A stretch of DNA of 11,848 nt from Promethearchaeota archaeon (GTDB taxonomy: Archaea; Asgardarchaeota; Lokiarchaeia; Sigyniarchaeales; SOKP01): positions 1-11,848 of the forward strand of contig JAUWHL010000094.1 of NCBI GenBank assembly GCA_030605895.1, written 5' to 3'. Every line of letters begins with the position of its first letter. Within the stretch, counting starts at the first letter, position 1. The translations under genes and the position numbers were made by a program. Under the pieces are notes generated by a model that worked only from the letters and a program-made list of their open reading frames with translations, did no database searches and was not told the DNA's origin. Positions 1 through 6,211 of this stretch are shown here, in pieces.

Positions 1-467
1 ACAATCTCATTTTCATAGAATAATTCTTCAAAAAGATTAATCGCTTTTTGATAGAAGGTTTTACTCATATATATTTCTTCTTCCCCCTTAATTATCGATT
101 CAACCAGTTTATCTAGTTTTGGATTATCAATCTGTTGATAATCTTTTATTTTACTACTATCAGGGTATTCCTCTAGAAAAACATCAGTTATTCTTTCTAG
201 ACGGGTAGTTACAAATAAAATACTCGCTGTAGAATCAGATAAAAGTGAAAAAATAAGATCTTGTTGAACTTTAAAAACAAATCTTAATTCCCCCATTTCA
301 AGTATTTCCGGAGTCTTACGAGATATTACATTCTCAGAAAAAGAAAAGATTGCTGAAAAGAAAGGTGTAATTAAATTAACTTCTATATTATCAAATTCTT
401 TTGTAAAGTTTTTATGAAATATGCAAACACCTGACTTTTTGAGAACGAAAAGTGAATGAATTTTCAT
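1..467 (-). CDS. Longin/roadblock-like domain protein, Asgard type (partial, 3' end off the window)
   Basis: An open frame on the minus strand starts at ATG 467 and runs 155 codons without a stop to the left edge, so the C-terminus is missing. The protein begins MKIHSLFVLKKSGVCIFHKNF. That is a short beta strand, a turn with G-(V/I)-C-(I/L)-F, then a second strand, followed by a helical stretch with FFSAIFSFSENVI (about residues 36-48) and strands ILEMGELRFVFKVQQ and SILFVTTRLERI. This beta-beta-alpha-beta-beta pattern resembles the longin/roadblock-like proteins that are common in Asgard archaea and related in fold to eukaryotic trafficking adaptors and small-GTPase regulators. It has no signal peptide or membrane segment, so it is probably cytosolic. 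The start is supported by a TATA-like element 30-40 nt upstream. Family assignment is by pattern recognition only; the fold needs a profile or structure check. Confidence 0.6.
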   Translation of the reverse strand, partial: MKIHSLFVLKKSGVCIFHKNFTKEFDNIEVNLITPFFSAIFSFSENVISRKTPEILEMGELRFVFKVQQDLIFSLLSDSTASILFVTTRLERITDVFLEEYPDSSKIKDYQQIDNPKLDKLVESIIKGEEEIYMSKTFYQKAINLFEELFYENEI

Positions 468-490
468 TGCGAGTGTTACCTTAATTATCT

Positions 491-511
491 TATAAGTTAA
501 CTTATATAAAT
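491..511 (-). promoter_or_regulatory. TATA-like promoter overlapping a 16-bp perfect palindrome
   Basis: On the minus strand TTTATATAAG (501-510) lies about 38 nt before the ATG at 467, a spacing compatible with an archaeal TATA box and a short leader. The palindrome TATAAGTTAACTTATA (491-506) is perfect and overlaps its downstream half, which is where a repressor operator would compete with TBP/TFB. Such palindromes arise by chance fairly easily in A+T-rich DNA. Confidence 0.4.
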
Positions 512-534
512 ACAGTCTTTTAAGTATTTTTAAT

Positions 535-559
535 ATAGATTTTTATAAAAGAAATCTAT
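535..559. repeat. Inverted repeat, 8-bp arms with 9-nt loop
   Basis: ATAGATTT (535-542) is matched by AAATCTAT (552-559) around the loop TTATAAAAG. It lies in the 126-nt gap between the 3' end of the nitroreductase gene and the promoter of the longin-like gene, both on the minus strand. It could be a 3' hairpin of the nitroreductase transcript or an upstream regulatory element. No T-run follows directly, so I do not call it a terminator. Confidence 0.35.
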
Positions 560-593
560 CTATTTATAAAATTTGAGATATTAAATAGACAAA

Positions 594-1382
594 TTATTCC
601 TTTTTTATCCAATCCCGAATAGCAACTCTAACTGATCGACTCATTTCTTGGGAGTATGCGGATCCTGTTTTCCGTAAATAGTAATCTTGTCCAAGATTCT
701 CTGCATTTTTTCCTAGTGTTTCTTTTTCAAAATTTTTAAACATTTCAGAGAACTCATCTTTATTCAACCGCTTATAAGTATCAATAAAATGAATGAACTT
801 TTTTGGAAAGCGTTGTTTAAGTATTCTTTTGGATGGATCTTGTTTAGGATATCCAAAACAGACTAATGTAATAGGAAATACCCATTTAGGAAGATTAAAC
901 ATTTCGCGATGAGTTTCGATATTTTCTATGACATCACCAATATAACATGAACCAATTCCCATCGATTCTGCAGCTATTACGGCATTTTGGGCAGCAATTA
1001 AGGCATCACAGCATGCAAGTAAAAGATCTGACTCCTCTGGAGTTCGATACACAAGATTTTTCTCAATACATAATTCTGGTATACCAGATGCCGCATAATA
1101 ATCATGCCAACGTTGCATATCAGCTAAAAAGATGAGGACAAGAGGTGCTTTCGCAATATGAGGTTGATTATCGCATGTTTTAACTAGCTTTTCTTTTTTA
1201 ACTTGATCTTTCACTTCAATAATTGAATAAAACATCATATTACCGGCAGTTGGGGCACGCATTGCGGCATTAATTATCATATCTACTTCTTTTTGAGATA
1301 AAGGCTTTGGATCATAGGCACGAACTGTACATCTGTTATTAATTACTTCTAATACCTCATTAAACTTTTCTTTTTCGTTCAT
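594..1382 (-). CDS. Nitroreductase family FMN oxidoreductase
   Basis: A 262-residue, full-length member of the NfsA/NfrA-like nitroreductase superfamily, cytosolic enzymes that bind FMN as dimers and use NAD(P)H to reduce nitro compounds, quinones or flavins. Visible family marks are the N-terminal FMN phosphate motif NNRCTVRAYDPKPL (15-28, with Arg17 and Arg21), the RAPTAGNMMFYSII loop (42-55), the helix AAQNAVIAAESMGIGSCYIG (130-149) and the late strand TLVCFGYPKQDP (172-183). The C-terminal extension after about residue 190 is charged and helical, as in the longer NfsA-type members. The start ATG is preceded by TGTGAG, a weak SD. It is divergent from the thioredoxin gene across 225 nt, suggesting a shared redox context. 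The true substrate cannot be read from the sequence. Confidence 0.88.
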   Translation of the reverse strand: MNEKEKFNEVLEVINNRCTVRAYDPKPLSQKEVDMIINAAMRAPTAGNMMFYSIIEVKDQVKKEKLVKTCDNQPHIAKAPLVLIFLADMQRWHDYYAASGIPELCIEKNLVYRTPEESDLLLACCDALIAAQNAVIAAESMGIGSCYIGDVIENIETHREMFNLPKWVFPITLVCFGYPKQDPSKRILKQRFPKKFIHFIDTYKRLNKDEFSEMFKNFEKETLGKNAENLGQDYYLRKTGSAYSQEMSRSVRVAIRDWIKKE

Positions 1383-1454
1383 AACTTCTCACATATCAAT
1401 TAATTACACGTTTGATGTCAATTATTCAATTATAACTTATTAAATTTTGTTAAA

Positions 1455-1471
1455 TTCAAAATAATTTTGAA
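1455..1471. promoter_or_regulatory. 17-bp palindrome in divergent nitroreductase/thioredoxin intergenic region
   Basis: TTCAAAAT-A-ATTTTGAA is a perfect inverted repeat (8-bp arms, 1-nt centre) in the 225-nt gap. It is about 75 nt before the nitroreductase start and about 137 nt before the thioredoxin start. It could be an operator for either gene. The sequence is A+T-only apart from one C/G pair, so chance occurrence is a real alternative. The rest of the gap holds only A+T-rich promoter-like sequence. Confidence 0.3.
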
Positions 1472-1559
1472 AATTCGTTCTAATATCTTGTTTTATTTTG
1501 GAAATCCAGATATTTAAATTAAAATTTTTATTTCTTTAATATAAGAAAGGATTAGATGG

Positions 1560-1569
1560 TTTTTTATAC
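1560..1569 (+). promoter_or_regulatory. TATA-like box upstream of thioredoxin
   Basis: TTTTTTATAC lies about 40-48 nt before the ATG at 1608. With archaeal spacing of about 26 nt to the transcription start, this predicts a leader of roughly 15-20 nt. No SD is visible before the ATG (the sequence is AATTAATAAAA). Confidence 0.35.
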
Positions 1570-1607
1570 ATTTTTCAAGAATTCATAAATAAAAGTAATT
1601 AATAAAA

Positions 1608-2009
1608 ATGTCTGATAATGAATTAGAGAAGATACGGCTTAGAAAAGCAGAAATGTTATTAAAGCTTCAATCAATGCCCAAAGAAATTATTAATATATAT
1701 GATGGAGATGAATTTAATGATCTACTAAAAGATTTTCCTAAAAAAGTAATGGTAATTGATTTTTGGGCTAATTGGTGTGCTCCCTGTAAGGTCTTTTCCC
1801 CCATTTTTGAGAGAGCTTACCAAGAATATTCAAAGAATTTTATTTTTATTAAAGTTAATGTTGATAAGACTCCAATGATTGCACGACATTTCGGAATTAC
1901 TTCAATCCCTACAACTCTCTTTGTAAAAGGAGGGGAGATTTTACGTAAATTTGCAGGAGTTGTAAGTTATGAAATATTAAAACAAATTTTAGAAAAGTTT
2001 AAGTTATAA
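1608..2009 (+). CDS. Thioredoxin with N-terminal extension
   Basis: A 133-residue cytosolic thioredoxin. The catalytic motif WCAPC gives redox Cys57 and Cys60, preceded by the canonical strand VMVIDFWANW. The cis-proline that faces the active site is Pro101 in TSIPTTLF, followed by VKGGEILRKFAG. About 25 extra residues precede the fold (MSDNELEKIRLRKAEMLLKL), a charged and probably helical extension also seen in other archaeal thioredoxins. It should act as a dithiol reductant fed by a thioredoxin or ferredoxin-thioredoxin reductase, neither of which is in this window. It is transcribed away from the nitroreductase gene, so the two may share control. The gene is followed by 88 nt of pyrimidine-rich sequence before the next gene. 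Confidence 0.93.
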   Translation: MSDNELEKIRLRKAEMLLKLQSMPKEIINIYDGDEFNDLLKDFPKKVMVIDFWANWCAPCKVFSPIFERAYQEYSKNFIFIKVNVDKTPMIARHFGITSIPTTLFVKGGEILRKFAGVVSYEILKQILEKFKL

Positions 2010-2097
2010 AACTATTCTATTCTTAAAACTCCCTCCTTTCTGATATATTTTATTATTATAAGAAAGACTTTAATAGTTAATGGTATAATAAAATGTT

Positions 2098-2853
2098 ATG
2101 AGGGAAGTTGATAACGTTAAATATTATGATGCTGTTGATATCTGTGAAACTTTTTTTCATAATAAAATAAGACTCGAAGAAATGATAGATTATTTTGATA
2201 CTGGGAAATTAAAAGGAAAAATGATATATAATGAGTGGCACGCAGATAAAAAAGCTATTGATGAATTCATAGAAAATGTATTTTTGAAGGAAAAATCTTA
2301 TAATGCTGGACTTCATAGAGTCGATTTGTCTAATATCACACTAAATGGGAAAATTTTAGACATAGGTGGTGGAGGACAGGGGATCATAGGACAATTTAAA
2401 GGAGAACAGGTAATTGCTATAGATCCTAACAAAAATGAACTCGAAGAGGCTCCTAGCAGTGATGGTTTAAAAATAATAATGGATGCGAAAGATTTACAAT
2501 TTTTAGACAATACATTTGATACTGCTACTGCTTTTTTTACATTAATGTATATTCCAAAAGAAGAACATAAAACCATTTTTCAAGAAATCCATAGAGTTTT
2601 AAAAAAAAATGGAGAATTTACACTTTGGGATGCTACAATCCCTAATAGAAATATTGATGATGAAAGATACATATTTTTTATAAATCTTGAAGTTATCATA
2701 GAAGATAACAAAATTGAAACAGGATATGGAGCATTATGGAATAAAGAACAAAATATCGAATATTTTTCAAATTTAGGAAAAAATGTAGGATTTGAGATTT
2801 TAGAAAGTAAAGAAGAAGAAGTAACTTTTTATTTAAGATATAAAAAAAAGTAG
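2098..2853 (+). CDS. Class I SAM-dependent methyltransferase with HTH-like N-terminal domain
   Basis: A 251-residue protein. The C-terminal two-thirds is a Methyltransf_11-type Rossmann fold. Motif I is LDIGGGGQG (87-95), the acidic residue after strand 2 is Asp109 in AIDP, a DAKDL adenine-contact motif is at 129-133, and post-I strand FDTATAFFTLMYIP is at 140-153. The helix EIHRVLKKNGEFTLWD (163-178) is typical of the family. The first 60 residues are not part of this fold. YYDAVDICETFF...LEEMIDYFDTGKLKGKMI...WHADKKAIDEFI looks like an excisionase/MerR-type helix-turn-helix, with a G-K-L-x-G-K turn and a W-x-A-D-K-x-A-I-x-E-F-I recognition-end pattern. The substrate is unknown; small molecules, quinones or lipids are usual for this family. 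The gene has its own A+T-rich upstream region and no clear SD. Confidence 0.83.
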   Translation: MREVDNVKYYDAVDICETFFHNKIRLEEMIDYFDTGKLKGKMIYNEWHADKKAIDEFIENVFLKEKSYNAGLHRVDLSNITLNGKILDIGGGGQGIIGQFKGEQVIAIDPNKNELEEAPSSDGLKIIMDAKDLQFLDNTFDTATAFFTLMYIPKEEHKTIFQEIHRVLKKNGEFTLWDATIPNRNIDDERYIFFINLEVIIEDNKIETGYGALWNKEQNIEYFSNLGKNVGFEILESKEEEVTFYLRYKKK

Positions 2854-2882
2854 TTTGCCTTAGGATTACATATTTATTGAAT

Positions 2883-2891
2883 CTTTTTATA
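2883..2891 (+). promoter_or_regulatory. TATA-like box for the MFS gene, leaderless start
   Basis: CTTTTTATA begins 30 nt before the ATG at 2913. That distance puts the expected archaeal transcription start at or within a few nucleotides of the ATG, and no SD is visible. The same nonamer occurs 32 nt before the thioesterase start at 4583. Confidence 0.45.
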
Positions 2892-2912
2892 GAATTTTAA
2901 TCAATTAATATT

Positions 2913-4262
2913 ATGAAAAATAACTCTCATAACTCCTCATTATTATCAATATTGTTATTCATAGTGATTCTTTCACTTGTTAATTCTGTCCAGAATATGA
3001 TTTCACCGAATTTAGAAATTATTTCATATTATTTTGGATTTGGGGGGGCGACTGCGCAACTAGGTGTTCTGACATCAACGTTTACCATTTTATCAGGTAT
3101 CTCTATAATTTTTTTTGGTTATTTAGCTGATAAAATCACAAGAAAATGGATTGTCTTATCTGGTACGATCTTCTATTCGATTTTTTCATCACTCACGATT
3201 TTTGTCTCGCCAGATCTGAATGGTTATTATTTATTTTTTTTCCTATCCTCTATGAGTGGAATAGGATTTGGAGCAATAATACCAAGCATTTTTTCATTAA
3301 TAGGAGACTTGATTTCTCAAGAGGATCGTTCAAAAGGTTTCTCTTTTTTTTCCATTGCCTCTCTCTTGGGAATGGCTCTAGGATTAATAATTGCAACGAT
3401 TGCGGGTCCTATTGATTGGAGGTTTTCATTTCTAATAATTGGAATAATTGGTTTAATCGCGGCTCTTTTTATTATATTTTTTAATGAGCCATCTCGAATT
3501 GGCAAAGATTTTTCATTTTTAACAGAAAAAGGCGCAATAGATTATACTTACAGAATAAAAAAGTCGGATTTAAAAGAAATTTTTAAAAAAAAATCGAATA
3601 TATGGTTAATCATTAACTTTGTAGATACAATTCCAACAGGGATAATCTTGTTTTTAATATTCTATTATATGAATGATTATCATAATGTTCCGGAAGATAT
3701 TTCATTAATTTTTTTAGGTACAATTTTACTTAGTACTTTAATTGGCACACTAGTTTTTGGTTTTGTGGGTGATAATTTATTCAAAAAAGGTAGAAAAAAT
3801 GCACGAGTACTATTAGCTTTAATGGGGAATATTGTTCCGATACCTTTGTTATTTATTGCCTTAATAATTCCCTTTCAAGCACCAAATAATGTATCTGTAG
3901 GAGAACTTTTTATAATTCCAGAAGCACTTATAATGTTAATCTTAATGAGCTTAGGTCTCTTTGCCAACGGAGCTGTAAATGGGAGTTGGTATGCAACAGT
4001 TGTAGATTTAAATTTACCAGAACATAGGGGCACAACACTTGCAACTGCAAATTTTTTTGATATGATCGGTAGATCCTTAGGTCCTTTAATAGGATCATTT
4101 GTTAGAGATGCATTTGGTTCGGTTTACGGAATGATGATGGCTATATTTGCCTGGATTGCAATTCCTTTTTTCTGGATACCTGTTCTTAAAAATGTGATAC
4201 CAGAAATGAATGCCACAGAAAAATTGTTCTCAGAACGTATAAAAGAGCTTGAAAAATCATAG
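2913..4262 (+). CDS. Major facilitator superfamily transporter
   Basis: A 449-residue integral membrane protein with about 12 hydrophobic segments in two halves separated by a charged central loop (about residues 198-226, ending DLKEIFKKKSN). The MFS motif A is GYLADKITRK (69-78) between helices 2 and 3, and a weaker copy in the second half reads GFVGDNLFKKGRK. The loop GDLISQEDRSKGFSFF and the later LPEHRGTTLATANFF recall Spinster-like and related metabolite/proton-coupled MFS carriers, but the substrate cannot be deduced. The N-terminus (MKNNSHNSS) is short and cytoplasmic. The gene has its own TATA-like box and ends on a nine-T tract, so it is probably monocistronic. A run of seven Gs at 3042-3048 lies in frame within FGGAT and does not break the frame. 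Confidence 0.88.
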   Translation: MKNNSHNSSLLSILLFIVILSLVNSVQNMISPNLEIISYYFGFGGATAQLGVLTSTFTILSGISIIFFGYLADKITRKWIVLSGTIFYSIFSSLTIFVSPDLNGYYLFFFLSSMSGIGFGAIIPSIFSLIGDLISQEDRSKGFSFFSIASLLGMALGLIIATIAGPIDWRFSFLIIGIIGLIAALFIIFFNEPSRIGKDFSFLTEKGAIDYTYRIKKSDLKEIFKKKSNIWLIINFVDTIPTGIILFLIFYYMNDYHNVPEDISLIFLGTILLSTLIGTLVFGFVGDNLFKKGRKNARVLLALMGNIVPIPLLFIALIIPFQAPNNVSVGELFIIPEALIMLILMSLGLFANGAVNGSWYATVVDLNLPEHRGTTLATANFFDMIGRSLGPLIGSFVRDAFGSVYGMMMAIFAWIAIPFFWIPVLKNVIPEMNATEKLFSERIKELEKS

Positions 4263-4263
4263 G

Positions 4264-4272
4264 TTTTTTTTT
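4264..4272 (+). terminator. T9 tract, archaeal-type terminator after the MFS gene
   Basis: Nine consecutive Ts start two nucleotides after the TAG stop of the MFS gene. Archaeal RNA polymerase terminates on such U-rich stretches without needing a hairpin. The tract also touches the stop codon of the minus-strand ferredoxin relic. Confidence 0.55.
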
Positions 4273-4482
4273 ATCTCCAAGCTGTGTGTTTCAGTATCAC
4301 AATAAATGGGCACGTGTCTTGACATGCATCACATTCAATGCATTCACCAATATTTTCAGGATCTACTTTTCCATTAATAACTTTATAGACTTCAGCTAAA
4401 TGATGATCTTTCTCCCCCCTCTTTGTAATAGCTGTAATTCCTGCTATATGAGTATACTATCAGGTTCTGTGAAATGTACTAT
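4271..4482 (-). pseudogene. Relic of a small 4Fe-4S ferredoxin-like gene (start lost, frame broken)
   Basis: Most of the 320-nt gap between the MFS and thioesterase genes is a decayed minus-strand gene. From 4456 down to a TAA at 4271-4273 one frame reads ITAITKRGEKDHHLAEVYKV, then a short linker, then CIECDACQDTCP, a complete C-x2-C-x2-C-x3-C-P ligand set for one 4Fe-4S cluster, and ends FIVILKHTAWR. This frame has no ATG, GTG or TTG before the cysteines and is closed by a TAG at 4457-4459. In the adjacent frame just upstream the sequence reads VHFTEPDSILI. Removing one AT from the ATAT at 4446-4449 fuses it as ...SILIAGITAITKRG. The codon before this Val is ATA (4480-4482), one transition from ATG. 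I infer a protein of about 70 residues inactivated by start loss and a 2-nt insertion. The cysteine motif is seen; the repair is inference. The remaining 100 nt hold only the thioesterase promoter. Confidence 0.6.
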
Positions 4483-4550
4483 TAAGAGAAAACTAATAAG
4501 ACAGAGACAAAAAGAACGAACTTAAAATGCTTAATAAAATATTTTAGGGA

Positions 4551-4559
4551 CTTTTTATA
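4551..4559 (+). promoter_or_regulatory. TATA-like box for the thioesterase-flavoprotein operon
   Basis: CTTTTTATA lies 32 nt before the ATG at 4583, identical to the box before the MFS gene. No SD is seen between it and the ATG, so transcription is probably leaderless or nearly so. Confidence 0.45.
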
Positions 4560-4582
4560 ATTATCCTACTTTTTCTAGTATT

Positions 4583-5023
4583 ATGGATTTTGAAGAAGAT
4601 TTAAATGCTAAACTCTTGGAACATAAAGACGTGACAAAAGTAAAAGTTCGTTTTAATGACACTGATGCTATGGGAGTAGTTCATTTCAAAAATTATATGG
4701 TCTATTTCGATGATGGATTCGTAAGCTTTATGAATTCTATTAGAAATAAAAGGAGGATCGAAGAAATGATTCATGAAGGCCTTGCGTGTGGTGTAAAGCA
4801 TGTCGATATCACATATGAAGGTTCAGCAAAATTCGGTGATTATATTATTGTAGAAACCAGAATAAAGAAACTTGGGAATAAATCAATAATTTTTTCACAT
4901 ATGCTGTTCAAAGAGGCTGATAAGGAACTTTTGGCGAAAATTGAATGTACAAGATTTGTATTGGACCTAAAAACAAATAAATTAATAAATATTAGTAAGT
5001 TTTTAGAATATTTTCTTAAATAG
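4583..5023 (+). CDS. Hotdog-fold acyl-CoA thioesterase (4HBT / YbgC-like)
   Basis: A 146-residue single hotdog domain. The active-site signature VRFNDTDAMGVVHFKNYM (22-39) matches the YbgC/4-hydroxybenzoyl-CoA thioesterase pattern. Asp28 aligns with the catalytic Asp17 of the Pseudomonas 4HBT enzyme, by my alignment. Also typical are the central helix FDDGFVSFMNSI, the strand KHVDITYEGSAKFGDYIIVE and the strand-rich C-terminal half. It should hydrolyse an acyl- or aroyl-CoA to free acid and CoA in the cytosol. It heads a two-gene operon, with the flavin reductase beginning 14 nt after its stop, suggesting action on products or substrates of that enzyme. Length is normal for the family, and no residue of the motif is missing. 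Confidence 0.85.
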   Translation: MDFEEDLNAKLLEHKDVTKVKVRFNDTDAMGVVHFKNYMVYFDDGFVSFMNSIRNKRRIEEMIHEGLACGVKHVDITYEGSAKFGDYIIVETRIKKLGNKSIIFSHMLFKEADKELLAKIECTRFVLDLKTNKLINISKFLEYFLK

Positions 5024-5028
5024 TGTAT

Positions 5029-5033
5029 GTGAT
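5029..5033 (+). promoter_or_regulatory. SD (GTGAT) for the flavin oxidoreductase gene
   Basis: GTGAT lies 4 nt before the ATG at 5038 inside the 14-nt intergenic gap, complementary to the archaeal 16S 3' end (ATCACCTCC). It supports the chosen start and translation as an internal operon gene. Confidence 0.5.
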
Positions 5034-5037
5034 TTAA

Positions 5038-6168
5038 ATGGAATTAAAAAATCTTTTCAGTCCTAAACGAATTGGAAATGTCCTGATAAAGAATCGAATC
5101 ATCCGATCAGCTACTTATATGGGAAGCACGGAAAAGTATGGTTTTGTAGGCGACAAACTTATTAAAATTTATGATGATTTAGCTCGTGGAGGCACTGGAT
5201 TAATAATTTCAGGTTACACTGCTGTTGATCCAAGTGGTACCGCAAGTCCTTACCAAGCCTGCTTATTTGATGACTCCTTCATTCCAGGACAAAAAAAATT
5301 GGTTAAATGTGTTCATGAATATAGTGATGTTAAAATAGGTATTCAAATTGCTCATACTGGTCGATTGGGGAACCACCCTAAATATCATCCATTAGCACCT
5401 TCCCCAGTTTTCTATAAAAGAACAGAATTAACACCCCGAGAAATGACAACTGATGAAGTGAAAGATTATATTAAGAAATTTGTTGATACAGGAAGAAGAG
5501 CATATGAGTGTGGATATGATATGATACAACTTCACGCTGCTCATGGGTATTACCTGAGTAATTTCATATCTCCAAGAACTAACATGAGAAAAGATGAGTT
5601 TGGTGGTGATATTGAAGGTAGGGCTAAATGCTTGATTGATATCTATAGAGGACTTAGAGATGAACTTGGAACAAATTTTCCGATTATTATTAAATTACAA
5701 ATTCAGGATTTTGTTCCAAATGGTTTATCATTAGAGGAAGGTGTTACAACTGCGAAAATTCTTTCTAATGCGGGATTTGATGCTATTGAGCCTAGTGGGG
5801 GAGGAGAAGAAACTCTATTATTAACAAAAGATGCGTATCCGAGTCAATTTGTTAAAAAACCTGATGATGAAAATTATTTTTTACCAATAGTAAAAAAAAT
5901 AAAATCTTCTATGAAAAATACTGCTTTAATTCTTATGGGAGGAATTAGAAATCCAAAAACCGTTGATAAAATCCTTGAAGATGGATTTGCCGACTTTATA
6001 TCATTGAGCCGTCCATTAATTTATGAACCAAATCTTCCTTCGCGCTGGGAAAGTGGTGATCTTTCACCAGCAAAATGTATTAGTTGCAATGGATGCTATA
6101 TGACAATGCTAAATGGTCCAGTTTATTGTGTAACTAAAAAAAGATTAGAAAAAAGAAAAAAAAGGTAA
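5038..6168 (+). CDS. Old Yellow Enzyme-type NADH:flavin oxidoreductase with C-terminal Fe-S cysteines
   Basis: A 376-residue TIM-barrel FMN enzyme of the OYE/2,4-dienoyl-CoA reductase group. It begins LFSPKRIGNVLIKNRIIRSA, the canonical first strand. The substrate-anion site is in LHAAHGYYLSNFISP (165-179, His166 and His169), followed by RTNMRKDEFGGDIEGRAK. The FMN phosphate loop is MGGIRNP (300-306) with SLSRPLI (323-329). After the barrel come Cys347, Cys350, Cys353 and Cys364 (C-x2-C-x2-C-x10-C), the position where dienoyl-CoA reductases and trimethylamine dehydrogenase hold a 4Fe-4S cluster. The protein stops 12 residues later with a basic tail (RLEKRKKR), so the usual C-terminal FAD/NAD(P) domains are absent. 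An external electron donor is therefore likely. Coupling to the thioesterase gene suggests reduction of an enoyl- or aromatic acyl compound, which is inference. Confidence 0.88.
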   Translation: MELKNLFSPKRIGNVLIKNRIIRSATYMGSTEKYGFVGDKLIKIYDDLARGGTGLIISGYTAVDPSGTASPYQACLFDDSFIPGQKKLVKCVHEYSDVKIGIQIAHTGRLGNHPKYHPLAPSPVFYKRTELTPREMTTDEVKDYIKKFVDTGRRAYECGYDMIQLHAAHGYYLSNFISPRTNMRKDEFGGDIEGRAKCLIDIYRGLRDELGTNFPIIIKLQIQDFVPNGLSLEEGVTTAKILSNAGFDAIEPSGGGEETLLLTKDAYPSQFVKKPDDENYFLPIVKKIKSSMKNTALILMGGIRNPKTVDKILEDGFADFISLSRPLIYEPNLPSRWESGDLSPAKCISCNGCYMTMLNGPVYCVTKKRLEKRKKR

Positions 6169-6181
6169 AGCGATAACAAGA

Positions 6182-6198
6182 ATTATTTAAAAAATAAT
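6182..6198 (+). promoter_or_regulatory. TATA-like box within a symmetric A/T element before the CDF gene
   Basis: ATTATTTAAAAAATAAT is an inverted repeat (7-bp arms, 3-nt centre), centred about 22 nt before the ATG at 6212. It has the composition and approximate spacing of an archaeal TATA box, with no SD downstream. It may serve as the promoter and, being symmetric, as an operator for metal-responsive control. The second role is speculative. Confidence 0.35.
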
Positions 6199-6211
6199 TT
6201 CATGATATTGT

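Noticed and set aside
947..1135. Plus-strand 62-codon ORF inside the nitroreductase gene
   Set aside because: It lies antisense to a full-length conserved enzyme, has no SD, and its translation shows no domain.
2313..2576. Minus-strand 87-codon ORF antisense to the methyltransferase
   Set aside because: It overlaps the conserved SAM motifs of the real gene; its proline/serine-rich translation is typical of a complementary-strand shadow.
3042..3048. G7 homopolymer in the MFS gene, a possible phase-variation tract
   Set aside because: The frame is intact, the tract encodes a plausible Gly-Gly-Ala loop, and one short tract is not evidence of slippage control.
3146..3505. Two ORFs (one per strand) inside the MFS gene
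   Set aside because: Both are out of frame with an intact 449-residue transporter, and the aromatic-rich translation comes from T-rich membrane codons.
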